DNA of 64,000 nt from Geomonas diazotrophica (GCF_018919385.1 NZ_JAHLMF010000005.1:1-64000); one strand, 5' to 3'. Shown: positions 25,221 to 35,131, numbered from the stretch's first letter. The notes: a model not told the origin generated them from the letters alone. Numbers and translations: made by a program.

Positions 25221-27266
25221 CTAGGGCCGGTCCAGCATCTCCCGAATCTTTTTCAAAAGCACCATGGGCTTGACCGGTTTCATCACCAGTTCGGCGCCTT
25301 CGTCGAGGTCGCTCCTGCTGCGAATGATGTCTGCCGTGTAGCCGCTGGTGAAAAGGATCCTGGCGTCTGGACGATACTCCCGGATGGTCTCGGCGGCCTC
25401 CTTGCCGTTCATGACCGGCATGATGATGTCCATGAGCACCAGCTTGATCTGCGGGTTTTCCTTGAACCTCTGTACCGCCTCGAGGCCGTTGGCGGCATGG
25501 ATGATGTCGTAGCCGTATTGCCTGAGAATCGACGCCACCAGGTCGAGGACATGCAGATCGTCCTCAGCGACCAGTATCGTTTCGGTCCCCCGCACCTCCG
25601 GTTCCACTGACGGCAGACTTTTCTCCGGCTCGGCGGCGCTGATGGCGGGGAGGTAGATCCTGAAGGTGCTGCCGATGCCCGGCTCGCTGTAGACGTTCAC
25701 GAACCCTTTGTGCTGCGTGACGATGCCGTAGACGATGGCGAGTCCCAGCCCGGTCCCCTTGCCGACGACCTTGGTGGTGAAGAAGGGATCGAATATCTTC
25801 TTGCGGGTGGCCTCGTCCATCCCCTCGCCGGTGTCGGAGAGGGTGAGCAGGGCGTACTGGCCCGGCGTGCCGAAACCGTGGGCGTGCACGAACGCCTGGT
25901 CAATCTCCTGACGTTCCGTCTCGACGAAGAGCTTGCCCCCCTTGGGCATGGCGTCTCGGGCGTTGGCGGCCAGGTTCATCAGTACCTGTTCAATCTGCCC
26001 GCTGTCGACGATGGCCCAGAGCGACCCTTCAGCAAGCGAGGTGGTGAGGGCGATATCCTCGCCGATGATGCGACGCAGGAATTTCTCGACTCCCCGTACG
26101 ATGTCGTTCAGGTTCGCGGGAGCGGCCTTCACCTCCCCCTTGCGGCTGAAGGCGAGCAGGCTGCGGGTGAGGTTCGCGGCCCGGTCCGCCGCCGCCGAGA
26201 TCTGCATCACCTTGTCGCGGACCGGGCTCCCCTCGGCCAGGTCCAGTTTGAGCAGCTCGCAGTACCCGCCGATCACGGTGAGGATGTTGTTGAAGTCGTG
26301 GGCGACCCCGCCGGCCAGCACCCCCACCGCCTCCAGCTTCTGCGAGTGGCGCAGCTGCTCCTCGAGCTTCATGCGCTCGGTGATGTCGAGGGCGACGGCC
26401 AGAAGTCGCTCGCGGCCGTCCACGGTGATCCGTTGGCAGTAGTACTCCCCCTTGAGGGTCCGGCCGTCCTTGGCATGCAGGGTGACCACCATTCCGGTGA
26501 CCTGACCGTCCTCATCCAGCTTGTCGATCAAGGCCTTACGATCAAGGGGGCTGATCCAACCAAGCGAAGTGGAGGTGCGCCCCAGCACCTCGTCCCTGCC
26601 GTAGCCGGAGAGTTCCACGAACTTCCTGTTCACGTCGAGAAAGACTCCCTCCTCAATGTCGGTGATCACCATGATGAGCGGCGCGCTGTCGAAGGCCTTG
26701 TGGAACTTTTCCTCGCTAAGACGCAGGGTCTCCTGGGCCAGCTTCCGGTCCGCGATCTCCTTTTTCAGGAGCAGCGCCTGTTCCTGCAGGGCCTCCTGGG
26801 CCAACTGCCGCTCGCTCACCTCGTGTTCGAGCCGATGGCTTTGCAGCTTGAGAGCCTCCGCCGCCCGCTTGTGTTCCAGCATGTGGTCCCATTCCCGCAG
26901 GGCACGTTCGACGATGCGGGGCATGGCATCGAAGACCTCCGGCATCTTCACCACGTAGTCGATGGCGCCGGACTTCATCGCCTCCACCGCCACCTGCTCG
27001 CTGCCGTGGGAGGTCATCATCACCACCGGCGCTATGTTCGCGGAATGCGCCACCAGGTCCCCCCCCTTGCCGTCGGGAAGGAGGTAATCGGTGAGCACGA
27101 TATCGTAATCCAGGCTGCGGATGCGTTCCACCGCTTCCTTCACCGTTGCGGCGACGGTCAGCTCGTACTGGCCGGACAGGTCGCTGAACCCCCGCCGGAT
27201 CAACTCCGCGTGGGCGTCATCGTCTTCGACTACAAGGATTTTCTTGACGGGGGTATAGGAGGCCAT
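25221..27266 (-). CDS. Hybrid signalling protein REC-PAS-HisKA-HATPase-REC
   Basis: A 681-residue soluble protein. N-terminal receiver ([14 protein letters not shown]; aspartate in '[12 protein letters not shown]'), a coiled-coil stretch, a PAS domain, HisKA with the phospho-histidine in '[10 protein letters not shown]', HATPase ('[22 protein letters not shown]', '[11 protein letters not shown]'), and a C-terminal receiver ('[14 protein letters not shown]', '[14 protein letters not shown]'). With receivers at both ends it can sit in the middle of a phosphorelay. ATG 27266 has AGGAGT upstream. It is the first gene of the signalling unit placed between trpE and trpG. Confidence 0.92.
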   Translation of the reverse strand: MASYTPVKKILVVEDDDAHAELIRRGFSDLSGQYELTVAATVKEAVERIRSLDYDIVLTDYLLPDGKGGDLVAHSANIAPVVMMTSHGSEQVAVEAMKSGAIDYVVKMPEVFDAMPRIVERALREWDHMLEHKRAAEALKLQSHRLEHEVSERQLAQEALQEQALLLKKEIADRKLAQETLRLSEEKFHKAFDSAPLIMVITDIEEGVFLDVNRKFVELSGYGRDEVLGRTSTSLGWISPLDRKALIDKLDEDGQVTGMVVTLHAKDGRTLKGEYYCQRITVDGRERLLAVALDITERMKLEEQLRHSQKLEAVGVLAGGVAHDFNNILTVIGGYCELLKLDLAEGSPVRDKVMQISAAADRAANLTRSLLAFSRKGEVKAAPANLNDIVRGVEKFLRRIIGEDIALTTSLAEGSLWAIVDSGQIEQVLMNLAANARDAMPKGGKLFVETERQEIDQAFVHAHGFGTPGQYALLTLSDTGEGMDEATRKKIFDPFFTTKVVGKGTGLGLAIVYGIVTQHKGFVNVYSEPGIGSTFRIYLPAISAAEPEKSLPSVEPEVRGTETILVAEDDLHVLDLVASILRQYGYDIIHAANGLEAVQRFKENPQIKLVLMDIIMPVMNGKEAAETIREYRPDARILFTSGYTADIIRSRSDLDEGAELVMKPVKPMVLLKKIREMLDRP

Positions 27267-27320
27267 GCTTTCAACTCCTGCATCTTCTGTGTGACAAGTT
27301 CTCACAGCGGGCCGCTCAAT

Positions 27321-27340
27321 TGCACAGCAAGGATTGTGCA
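27321..27340. promoter_or_regulatory. Inverted repeat upstream of the hybrid kinase gene
   Basis: TGCACA (27321-27326) and TGTGCA (27335-27340) are separated by eight bases, about 55 bases before the ATG of the minus-strand kinase. Possible operator; the regulator is unknown. Confidence 0.35.
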
Positions 27341-27587
27341 GTGGCAACGCAAGGAACCAAACATTCGATCGAGGAAAAATTTTACAATAATTTACCCGTT
27401 AGTCTGCTGTTCGATAGTATTTTTAAAATTAAATTCAGCCAATACAACGCCAGATTTTGTCTCCTGTCCTCCTCTGACAGTCGGCAGCATGGGGAGTGAG
27501 GGCTGCAACCACTAAACGAGAGACGCAGAAAGTAGTATTAAATTAATGAGTTTACGAAGGGAGTGAAAGGGGCGAACGCGGGGGAAT

Positions 27588-27619
27588 AAAAAAGGGCGCG
27601 CGGAAAATCCGGGCGCCCT
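27588..27619 (-). terminator. Intrinsic terminator of trpE
   Basis: GGGCGCgcGGA (27594-27604) pairs with TCCggGCGCCC (27608-27618). On the minus strand a T run follows (A tract 27588-27593). It begins 41 bases past the trpE stop and separates trpE from the signalling operon. Confidence 0.85.
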
Positions 27620-27659
27620 CTTCAAACGAAGTGGGTAGCGGTACCAGGCGAAGCGGGTC

Positions 27660-29135
27660 TCAGTCCAGGCCGCGCTCGGCCATCTCTATGGCCTTGACCA
27701 CGGCCTTGGCCTTGTTCACCGTCTCCACGTACTCGGCGGCGGGATCGGAGTCGGCGACGATGCCGGCGCCGGCCTGCAGGTGCACCTTGCCGTCCTTGAT
27801 CACCAGGGTCCTGATGGCGATGGCCATGTCCATGTTCCCGGAGAAGGAGAAGTATCCCACAGCGCCGCCGTAGACCTCGCGCCGCACCCCTTCCAGCTCG
27901 TCGATGATCTCCATGGCCCGCACCTTCGGGGCTCCGGAAAGGGTCCCGGCCGGGAAGGTGGCTCGCACCACGTCGAAGGCGTCGTGTCCCGGCGCCAGCT
28001 CCCCCTGCACGTTGGAGACGATGTGCATCACGTGCGAGTAGCGCTCGATCACCATGAGCTCGGAGACCTTGACGCTGCCGATCCTGCAGACTCGCCCGAG
28101 GTCGTTTCTCCCAAGGTCCACCAGCATGACGTGCTCGGCGCACTCCTTGGGGTCGGCCAGGAGGTCCTGGGCCAGCTCCTCGTCGGCGGCGGGAGTTGCC
28201 CCGCGCGGGCGGGTGCCGGCGATGGGCCGCAGTTCGACCAGCTCGCCCTCCTTGCGCACCATGACCTCGGGGGAGGCGCCCACCACCATGGTCTCGTCCA
28301 GGCGCAGGAAGAACATGTAGGGGGAAGGGTTCAAGGTGCGCAGGACCCGGTAGATGTCGAAGGGATCCACGGTGAGATCGCCGGAGAAGCGCTGGGAGAG
28401 CACCACCTGGATGATGTCACCGCTTCTGACGTATTCCTTGGCGCGGGTCACCCAGGACTCGAATTCCTCGCGCTTTACGTTGGATGCCAGCTCCACCTTC
28501 CCCTGGGCAGGCTTCTTCTGCGTGGCCGGCAGCGGCTTCTTGAGGCGCTCGATGAGTCCCTCGATCTTGCCCACCGCCTCGGCGTAGGCGGCCTCGGGTG
28601 TGCTGTTCCCGTCCAGGTGCGCGTTGGAAACGACCTTTATCTTCTGGCTCAGGCTGTCGAAGATGACGATGGTGTCGGTGATGATGAAGTAGGCGTCGTA
28701 GGTGTTGATGAGGCTCGGGTTCTGGTCCGGCAGCGTCTCGAAGTGGCGCACCGCGTCGTACCCCAGGTAGCCGACCGCGCCGCCGAAGAACCTCGGGATC
28801 CCTGCAACCTCGACCGGCTGGTAGCGCGACATGTAATCCCGGACGTAGTTCAAGGGGTCGGAGACCTCCATGCGGCGCACCTCGCCCCCCTCGACGATCT
28901 CGACCCAGTTGTCCTTGCCGCGGATGACCACCGCCGGGGAGGAGCCGAGGAAGGTGTAGCGTCCCCACTTCTCGCCCCCCTCGATACTCTCCAGAAGGAA
29001 TCCGAAGCGGCCGTCGTCGATCTTCTTGAAGGCCCCAACGGGGGTATCCAGGTCGGCCAGGATCTCACGGTAAACCGGGATCAGGTTGCCTTGTGCGGAC
29101 AGGGTCTGGAACGTCGCGAAATCGGGGCAGTACAT
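27660..29135 (-). CDS. trpE: Anthranilate synthase component I
   Basis: Converts chorismate and ammonia to anthranilate. The 491-residue product has the tryptophan feedback motif LLES (FGFLLESIEGG, near residue 45). The chorismate-binding C-terminal domain contains 'SPSPYMFFLR'-type sequence, 'RPIAGTRPRG', 'NDLGRVC' and 'GTLSGAPKVRAME'. ATG 29135 has AAAAGGAG upstream. It is transcribed alone, with its own promoter and terminator, instead of being joined to trpG; the other trp genes lie 5 kb further along the strand. Confidence 0.96.
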   Translation of the reverse strand: MYCPDFATFQTLSAQGNLIPVYREILADLDTPVGAFKKIDDGRFGFLLESIEGGEKWGRYTFLGSSPAVVIRGKDNWVEIVEGGEVRRMEVSDPLNYVRDYMSRYQPVEVAGIPRFFGGAVGYLGYDAVRHFETLPDQNPSLINTYDAYFIITDTIVIFDSLSQKIKVVSNAHLDGNSTPEAAYAEAVGKIEGLIERLKKPLPATQKKPAQGKVELASNVKREEFESWVTRAKEYVRSGDIIQVVLSQRFSGDLTVDPFDIYRVLRTLNPSPYMFFLRLDETMVVGASPEVMVRKEGELVELRPIAGTRPRGATPAADEELAQDLLADPKECAEHVMLVDLGRNDLGRVCRIGSVKVSELMVIERYSHVMHIVSNVQGELAPGHDAFDVVRATFPAGTLSGAPKVRAMEIIDELEGVRREVYGGAVGYFSFSGNMDMAIAIRTLVIKDGKVHLQAGAGIVADSDPAAEYVETVNKAKAVVKAIEMAERGLD

Positions 29136-29209
29136 GGGGCTCCTTTTAGTGGCGTGCGAGGTGATCGGTACGGCTATCCCCTTGCGCGGAAAAGAGTTTT
29201 GGCCCGACC

Positions 29210-29238
29210 TTAGTAACATAACGATGAAAGGGTGTCAA
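29210..29238 (-). promoter_or_regulatory. Sigma70-type promoter of trpE
   Basis: Minus strand: TTGACA (29238-29233), 17-base spacer, TACTAA (29215-29210). It lies about 75 bases upstream of the trpE ATG, in the gap shared with the divergent exonuclease gene. Confidence 0.65.
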
Positions 29239-29269
29239 GAAAGGGGGAGTCTGGTAGAATCTTGTGCTA

Positions 29270-30331
29270 ATGAAAACACCTAAGACAGTGGTCATATTAA
29301 GGGAGCGGTTCTCGGCCTTCGCCCTGAAGGTTGTGGACCTGATCGTACGTTTCAAGCGGGCGACCGAGAAGATGTTCCTCTCCTGGGAGAAATGGGTGAA
29401 ACCGGAGGGGGACATCGCGCTGGAAAAGCTGGCCTCCCGCTTCCCGCGCTACCTCAATCCCCCCTCAGGCAGCGTGCGCTGCGGCGCCGGTTGGTACCCG
29501 CTGGTCTGGGACCTCTGCACCGCCATCGAGGCGATGGAGCACCTGGGGATGCCGAGGGTCGGTCATTTCAAGGCCGAAGAGAGGCTGGGTGGGCTCTTCG
29601 TCCGGATCGAATCCAGCTCCTTCATCGTCAAGGAGCTGGCAAGGGACGCAGAGCACAAGGCCGCCGCCGTCTGCTCTGAGTGCGGGGCACCCGGGTCGCT
29701 GCAGCTGGGGCACGGCTTCGCGAAAACCCTCTGCCCGGTTCACGCCAGGAAGCGGAAGCCGCAGAAGGCGAAAGCGGCACCCATCGCTCCGGAACTGGCC
29801 GCAGAAGAGCCGATGCTGCTGTTCCTGGACACCGAGTTCACCGATTTCGACTACCCGCAACTGATCAGCATCGCGCTGGTCTCAGCGAACGGCGAGAGCT
29901 TCTACGCAGAACTCGCGGACGGCTGGAGTCCCGAAGGGTGCTCGCCGTTTGTGACTGCCAACGTCCTGCCTCAGCTGACCGGTGGTGACTTTTTCCAGGA
30001 ACGGAACTACGCCAGGCGCAGGCTCGCCGAGTGGCTACACTCTTTCGTTGTCCCGGTACGGGTGGTATGCGACGCGCCGGGGTTTGACTGGGTACTCATG
30101 GTGGACCTTTTGCACGACGACTTCCCGAAAAACCTCTACCCCGCACCGATCCACTACTACAGCGAGAGTTTCCCTGGGCTTTTCGAGCTGTTGCAGAAAG
30201 CCCACGCCGAGGCCTACAACGAGTTCCCGCCCCACCACGCCCTGCACGATGCCGAGGCCCTGCGCGAGGCCTGGGAGGTCATGAGGGAGCACCTGCACCC
30301 CGCCATACTCAAACAGTATCTGAAGCTTTAA
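29270..30331 (+). CDS. Phage-type domain and zinc knuckle fused to a DEDDh 3'-5' exonuclease-like domain
   Basis: A 353-residue two-part protein. Residues about 35-160 contain 'VRCGAGWYPLVWDLC' and a CxxC...CxxH knuckle (C135, C138, C155, H158), resembling a small domain I know from phage and prophage proteins. Residues about 183-345 resemble DEDDh exonucleases: D187-x-E189 (FLDTEF), D268/D273 (VVCDAPGFD) and H322/H326-D327 (HHALHDAEA), closest in feel to the Rv2179c-like 3'-5' exoribonucleases. The start is uncertain: GTG 29264 and ATG 29270 are both possible and neither has a well-placed ribosome-binding site. The substrate is unknown. Confidence 0.75.
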   Translation: MKTPKTVVILRERFSAFALKVVDLIVRFKRATEKMFLSWEKWVKPEGDIALEKLASRFPRYLNPPSGSVRCGAGWYPLVWDLCTAIEAMEHLGMPRVGHFKAEERLGGLFVRIESSSFIVKELARDAEHKAAAVCSECGAPGSLQLGHGFAKTLCPVHARKRKPQKAKAAPIAPELAAEEPMLLFLDTEFTDFDYPQLISIALVSANGESFYAELADGWSPEGCSPFVTANVLPQLTGGDFFQERNYARRRLAEWLHSFVVPVRVVCDAPGFDWVLMVDLLHDDFPKNLYPAPIHYYSESFPGLFELLQKAHAEAYNEFPPHHALHDAEALREAWEVMREHLHPAILKQYLKL

Positions 30332-30358
30332 GACCACACATCCCGGGCGGCCTTCCTT

Positions 30359-30457
30359 GTAGGGGCGAATAATTATTCGCCCAGCGCCGGTGCCTCTTCC
30401 TAGCGCGGGGGTACACGGTGAAACCAAAGGCGGGCGAATGATTATTCGCCCCTACAG
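30359..30457. repeat. Composite palindromic repeat (paired GGGCGAAT...ATTCGCCC units)
   Basis: First palindrome gggcgaataattattcgccc at 30363-30382, followed by agcgccggtgcc. About 50 bases later comes the second, gggcgaatgattattcgccc at 30432-30451, then ctaca. The outer ends gtagggg and cccctac are inverted repeats of each other. Same design as 15918-16022. Confidence 0.85.
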
Positions 30458-30545
30458 TTTTCTTAGCCGCTCCCCCTTGAAATTCCCCATCTCCGTGATT
30501 ATGTTCCACCGACCATTCACTAAGACCAAAGGAGACCACCCAGAC

Positions 30546-32480
30546 ATGGCAAAAACCGTCAAGAAGTTCGAGACCGAGGTCCAGCAGCTTTTGGATCTGG
30601 TGATCCACTCCCTCTACTCCAACAAGGAAATCTTCCTCCGGGAGCTCATCTCCAACGCGTCTGACGCCATTGACAAGATAAAGTTCGAATCCCACTCCAA
30701 CATGGAGCTGCTGGAAGGGAACGCGGAGTGGAAGATCAAGCTGCACGCCGACAAAGACGCCGGCACCCTCACCATCACCGACAACGGCATCGGCATGAGC
30801 ATGGACGAGGTCGCCGACAACATCGGCACCATCGCCAAGTCGGGCACCAAGAACTTCGTGGCCGCCCTGAAGGAACAGAACCTCGCCGACAACCCTGAAC
30901 TGATCGGCCAGTTCGGGGTCGGCTTCTACGCCTCCTTCATGGTGGCGGACAAGGTGGTCCTCACCACCCGCAGGGCTGGCGAGAAGCAGTACGGCTGCCG
31001 CTGGGAGTCCACCGGCGACGGCTCCTACACCATCGAGGAGTGTGAGAAGGAGACCCGCGGCACCGAGATCGTGCTGCACCTGAAAGACGAGATGAAGGAA
31101 TTCCTGGACGAGTGGAAGATCCGCTCCATCGTCAAGAAGTACTCAGACTACGTGCAGTACCCGGTCGTGATGGACATCACCCGTTCCGAGCCGGTAAAGG
31201 ACGCCGAGGGCAAGGTGATCGAGGGCGGCGGCACCATCGACAAGACCACCGAGGAGACCCTGAACTCCATGAAGGCGATCTGGACCCGCTCCAAGAGCGA
31301 GATCACCGAGGAGGAGTACGAGGAGTTCTACAAGCACATCTCCCACGACTACGACAAGCCGCTCTCCACCATCCACTACTCCGCCGAAGGGGTCAGCGAG
31401 TTCAAGGCCATCGTCTACATCCCGTCGCACAAGCCGTTCGACCTGTTCCTGCGCGACCACAAAAAGGGCGTCCACCTCTACGTGAAGCGGGTCTACATCA
31501 CCGACAACTGCGAGGCGCTGCTCCCTGACTACCTCCGTTTCATCAAGGGGGCGGTCGACTCATCCGACCTGCCGCTCAACGTCTCCCGCGAGATCCTGCA
31601 GGAGGACGTGCAGATCAAGCGCATCCAGAAGTCCCTGGTGGGGAAGGTCCTTTCCACCCTCGCCGAGATGAAGGAGAAGAACTTCGACGACTACCTGAAG
31701 TTCTACGGCGAGTTCGGTCCGGTCCTGAAAGAAGGGATCCACTTCGACTACGCCAACAAGGAGAAGCTGCAGGACCTGCTCCTCTTCGAGAGCTCCAAGA
31801 CCGAGAAAGGGAAGTTCGTTTCCCTCAAGGAATACGTCGAGCGCATGCCCGAGGGGCAGAAGGAGATCTACTTCATCACCGGCATGTCCCGCGAGTCGGT
31901 AGAGAACTCCCCCTACATGGAGGCACTGCGCAAGAAGGACTACGAGGTCCTCTACATGACCGACCCGGTCGACGAGTGGGTGGTGCAAGCGGTCAACCAG
32001 TACCAGGACAAGCACCTTAAGGCGATCGACAGGGGCGACCTCGAGCTCGACACCGAGGAGGAAAAAAAGGAGAAGGAGGCCAAGAAGGAGGAGGCCAGGA
32101 AGGAGTTCGGCGGTGTCATGGAGTACATCCAGGAGACCCTGAAGGACCGCGTCAAGGAGGTCCGCCTCTCCTCGCGCCTGACCGAGAGCGCCTGCTGCCT
32201 GGTGGCCGACGAGATGGGTCTCAACGCCAACATGGAGAAGATCCTGAAGGCGATGAACCAGGAGGTCCCGGAAGGGAAGCGGATTCTCGAGCTCAACCCG
32301 GAGCACCAGATCATGCAGGTCATGACCGCCATGTACGAGAAGGACAAGAACAATCCCAAGCTCGCCGACTACAGCGAGCTCCTCTTCGACCAGGCCCTCT
32401 TGACCGAGGGTTCCCCGATCAAGGACCCGCTGCGCTTCACCAGGCTGGTCAGCGAACTGATGGTGGTCGGCGGGAAATAG
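30546..32480 (+). CDS. htpG: Chaperone HtpG (Hsp90)
   Basis: ATP-dependent Hsp90 chaperone, 644 residues. The N-terminal GHKL ATPase domain shows '[17 protein letters not shown]', '[13 protein letters not shown]' and '[15 protein letters not shown]'. The middle domain has '[22 protein letters not shown]'-like sequence with '[11 protein letters not shown]', and a C-terminal dimerisation domain follows. ATG 30546 has AAAGGAG about ten bases upstream; the longer open frame covers only the repeat upstream. It stands alone and ends in a strong terminator. Confidence 0.97.
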   Translation: MAKTVKKFETEVQQLLDLVIHSLYSNKEIFLRELISNASDAIDKIKFESHSNMELLEGNAEWKIKLHADKDAGTLTITDNGIGMSMDEVADNIGTIAKSGTKNFVAALKEQNLADNPELIGQFGVGFYASFMVADKVVLTTRRAGEKQYGCRWESTGDGSYTIEECEKETRGTEIVLHLKDEMKEFLDEWKIRSIVKKYSDYVQYPVVMDITRSEPVKDAEGKVIEGGGTIDKTTEETLNSMKAIWTRSKSEITEEEYEEFYKHISHDYDKPLSTIHYSAEGVSEFKAIVYIPSHKPFDLFLRDHKKGVHLYVKRVYITDNCEALLPDYLRFIKGAVDSSDLPLNVSREILQEDVQIKRIQKSLVGKVLSTLAEMKEKNFDDYLKFYGEFGPVLKEGIHFDYANKEKLQDLLLFESSKTEKGKFVSLKEYVERMPEGQKEIYFITGMSRESVENSPYMEALRKKDYEVLYMTDPVDEWVVQAVNQYQDKHLKAIDRGDLELDTEEEKKEKEAKKEEARKEFGGVMEYIQETLKDRVKEVRLSSRLTESACCLVADEMGLNANMEKILKAMNQEVPEGKRILELNPEHQIMQVMTAMYEKDKNNPKLADYSELLFDQALLTEGSPIKDPLRFTRLVSELMVVGGK

Positions 32481-32497
32481 CGCCACCTGTCACCATG

Positions 32498-32533
32498 AAA
32501 AAAGCCGGGAGGGACGCGACCTCCCGGCTTTTT
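32498..32533 (+). terminator. Intrinsic terminator of htpG (bidirectional)
   Basis: GCCGGGAGG (32504-32512) and CCTCCCGGC (32520-32528), a perfect nine-base stem flanked by A tract and TTTTT. It starts 18 bases after the htpG stop. Confidence 0.9.
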
Positions 32534-32554
32534 CGCCTGCAAAAGAACTGAAAA

Positions 32555-32589
32555 GGAGGGGCGTCCCCAAGGGGCGCCCCTCCTTTTTT
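32555..32589 (-). terminator. Second intrinsic terminator, probably for the convergent kinase gene
   Basis: GGAGGGGC (32555-32562) pairs with GCCCCTCC (32576-32583), with an inner CCCC/GGGG extension. A tract on the left and TTTTTT on the right let it work in both directions; on the minus strand it follows the kinase gene that ends at 32641. Confidence 0.85.
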
Positions 32590-32590
32590 G

Positions 32591-32644
32591 CCTCAACCTC
32601 AACCTCAACCTCAACCTCAACCTCAACCTCAACCTCAACCTCAA
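32591..32644. repeat. Hexanucleotide microsatellite (CCTCAA)9
   Basis: Nine perfect tandem copies of cctcaa, followed by cc. On the minus strand it reads (TTGAGG)n, and the kinase stop codon TGA (32643-32641) is made by the first unit. A related hexamer array lies at 37727-37801. Confidence 0.95.
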
Positions 32645-34899
32645 CCGTGCCCATCCCCCCCCAGCACCTCGGAGAGCTTCCGGCTCATCTCCATCATTTT
32701 GTAGGGCTTTTGAATGAAGCCGGAAAGGCCTCCCCCCGCGAACTTCAGGCTCACCTCCTGCTCGTTGTAGCCGCTGGACATGATCACCTTGACGTCGGGC
32801 TTCAGGGCACGCAGGATCCCGAAGGCCTGCTCCCCGTCCAGGTTGGGCATGGTCAGGTCGAGCAGGACGCAGACGATGTCGTCCATGCCCTTTTTGAAAA
32901 TCTCCACCGCTTCGCGCCCGTCGCAAGCCAGCTTAACGCTGAAGCCCAGGGCCTTGAGCATGTCGCTCCCCAGAGCCCGGATGCTTTCCTCGTCGTCGGC
33001 GAGCAGCACCGTACCGCTGCCGCGCCAAAGCGCCTGTTGCACGGGGGGATCGGGGCGGTCGGCCGCGCCGGCGATGCAGGGGAGCAGCAGCCTGAAATTG
33101 CTCCCCTTCCCTTTCTCGCTGTAGACCTTGATGGCACCCTTGTGCGCTCGCACGATGCCGAGGACCGCAGCCATGCCCAGCCCGCGGCCGGTGAACTTGG
33201 TGGTGAAGAAGGGGTCGAAGATCTTCGGAATGACCTCCCGGTCGATGCCGCACCCCGTGTCGGAAACCTCAAGCACCACGTAGCAACCTTCCGGGAGCCG
33301 GTCGTCGATCCAGGACTCCGAGAGGTAGGCGCGGTCGCATTCCATGGCCTTGGTGCCGATGGAAATGACCCCTGTCCCCTCCCCCATCGCCTCGGAGGCA
33401 TTGATGACGAGGTTGAGGATCACCTGGCGCAACTGGGTGGCGTCGCCGCTGATCGCGGGGAGGTCCGGTGCGAAGTCGTAGCGAAGCTGCGCCTTCTTGG
33501 AGATGGACACCTCGAGCATCGGGCCCATGTCCTGTACCACCCTGTTCAGGTTCAGCTTCTCGATGACGAAGTTGCCCTTGCCGGAGTACGCCAACATCTG
33601 GCGTGCCAGGTCGGCGGCGCGGCTGGCGGCCTGCTCGATCTGGACCAGGTTTTCACAGGCTGGCGAATCGGGTGGAACGCGCAGCAGTGCCAGGTCCGCG
33701 TTCCCCAGCACCACCATGAGGATGTTGTTGAAGTCGTGCGCGATTCCTCCCGCCAGCACCCCGAGGCTCTCCAGTTTCTGCACGTGGAGCATCTGGGCCT
33801 CTATCAGGCGTTTCTCCTGCTCCAGCTGTTTGCGCTCGGACATATCCACCGCGATGAACATCAGGTGGTGCTTCCCCTCGACGTCGAACCGCGACACGAA
33901 GCATTCGTATTCCAGTGGGGCACCGAACGTCGATGCACCCGATGCCTCCATGCTCCGGGTCTGCCCGTCGGCCAGGACCTGTTCCGCGAGCTGGCGGATC
34001 CCCATCGCCTCCCAGGAGGGGATCTGGCGGAAATTCTGCGCGAGCATCTGCTCGATGCTCGCACCTACCATGTTCGCCACGGCCTGGTTGGCCTTGACGC
34101 AGGCACCGCTCTCCCCCTCGTAAACCAGTATCCCGGTCGGAGACGAGGCCAGCAGCGATTCCAGCATCGCGAGCGCGCGGTCGCGCGCCTCCTCGATCCC
34201 TTTACGCTCGGTGATGTTGTCGTACACCCCGAGCACGCCGACCACCGCGCCGCTTTCGTCGCAAAGCGGGACCTTGGTGGTGTCCACCCAATAGCGCTCG
34301 CCATGGGCCTGCAACTGCTGCTCGATGATGTGGTACTTGGCGGTACCGCTGTCCATGACGACGCGGTCGTCGGCCCGATAGGCGTCACTCTCCTCCCGCA
34401 GCCAGGGGAGGTCGTAGTCGCCCTTGCCGCGAATCTCTTCGGGCCGCTCCAGGCCGGCGGCCCTGGCAAAGACGATGTTGCACCCCTCGTAAACGCTGTT
34501 CTTGTCTTTCCAAAAGACGAACTGCGGGATGGTGTCGATGATCTGGGCCAGCATGTTGCGCCCCTGCCGCAGTTCCTCCTCGGCCCGCTCCCGTACCGCG
34601 AGTTCCTGTTTCAGCTGCTCGTTGGCCCTGTGCAGTTCCTCGGTTCTCTCTGCGACCCTCAGTTCGAGCTCTTCCTTGGCGCGCCGCAGCTCCTCCTCGA
34701 CCTGGGCCTGCTTGCGGGCCTTCACCTGTACGGTCTTGCCCAGGGCCAACGCAAGCAGGGCGAACAGGGCGACCGCCGCTGCCAGTTGCAGCCAGTCTCC
34801 CTGCCAGTGCAATCCCCCGGGAACGAGCACGGCGGCGAAGCCGGGCGACAGGCGCTGCCAGGTGGAACTTCCGGATGCGGGTTGTGCGAGGTGTTTCAT
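32641..34899 (-). CDS. Membrane hybrid histidine kinase PAS-PAS-HisKA-HATPase-REC
   Basis: A 752-residue hybrid kinase. One transmembrane helix at about 37-55, a coiled coil (QAQVEEELRRAKEELELR region), two PAS domains (the first with 'FVFWKDKNSVYEGCN', the second with 'SPTGILVYEG'), HisKA with '[11 protein letters not shown]', HATPase ('[22 protein letters not shown]') and a C-terminal receiver ('LLADDEESIRALG', 'VLLDLTMPNLDGE'). ATG 34899 follows AGGAG. Its C-terminus GDGHG* ends inside a hexanucleotide microsatellite. No cognate regulator is adjacent, and its signal is unknown. Confidence 0.92.
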   Translation of the reverse strand: MKHLAQPASGSSTWQRLSPGFAAVLVPGGLHWQGDWLQLAAAVALFALLALALGKTVQVKARKQAQVEEELRRAKEELELRVAERTEELHRANEQLKQELAVRERAEEELRQGRNMLAQIIDTIPQFVFWKDKNSVYEGCNIVFARAAGLERPEEIRGKGDYDLPWLREESDAYRADDRVVMDSGTAKYHIIEQQLQAHGERYWVDTTKVPLCDESGAVVGVLGVYDNITERKGIEEARDRALAMLESLLASSPTGILVYEGESGACVKANQAVANMVGASIEQMLAQNFRQIPSWEAMGIRQLAEQVLADGQTRSMEASGASTFGAPLEYECFVSRFDVEGKHHLMFIAVDMSERKQLEQEKRLIEAQMLHVQKLESLGVLAGGIAHDFNNILMVVLGNADLALLRVPPDSPACENLVQIEQAASRAADLARQMLAYSGKGNFVIEKLNLNRVVQDMGPMLEVSISKKAQLRYDFAPDLPAISGDATQLRQVILNLVINASEAMGEGTGVISIGTKAMECDRAYLSESWIDDRLPEGCYVVLEVSDTGCGIDREVIPKIFDPFFTTKFTGRGLGMAAVLGIVRAHKGAIKVYSEKGKGSNFRLLLPCIAGAADRPDPPVQQALWRGSGTVLLADDEESIRALGSDMLKALGFSVKLACDGREAVEIFKKGMDDIVCVLLDLTMPNLDGEQAFGILRALKPDVKVIMSSGYNEQEVSLKFAGGGLSGFIQKPYKMMEMSRKLSEVLGGDGHG

Positions 34900-35131
34900 C
34901 TGCTCTCCTGCTGCCTGCCGTAGGCTCCCGCAGCCAAGCCCCGTCCCAAGCGGGTGCGGCATGACGTGGAATGAGGGATGGAGTGAGGTCAGGTTACTTT
35001 TCGGCAGGAACCAGCAACTTCATTAGGGAAAAGCGGGGTCAAGGGCGCGGAGGGAGGAAAGGATGAGCGGGAACGGGCGCTCCGGTGGTGGCAGCGTCTG
35101 CCCCGCCCGCGGTGTGGAGGGGTGGAAACCG

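Larger units (their letters stand above)
27267..27659. other. Intergenic region between trpE and the signalling operon
   Basis: About 390 bases without a gene. It is noticeably AT-rich around 27360-27440, fitting promoter DNA for the minus-strand hybrid kinase. It holds a TGCACA/TGTGCA dyad near the kinase start and the trpE terminator at the other end. Confidence 0.7.

Noticed and set aside
32647-34923. 758-codon plus-strand frame opposite the hybrid kinase
   Set aside because: The minus-strand frame has PAS, HisKA, HATPase and REC motifs; the antisense product has none and no start signals.
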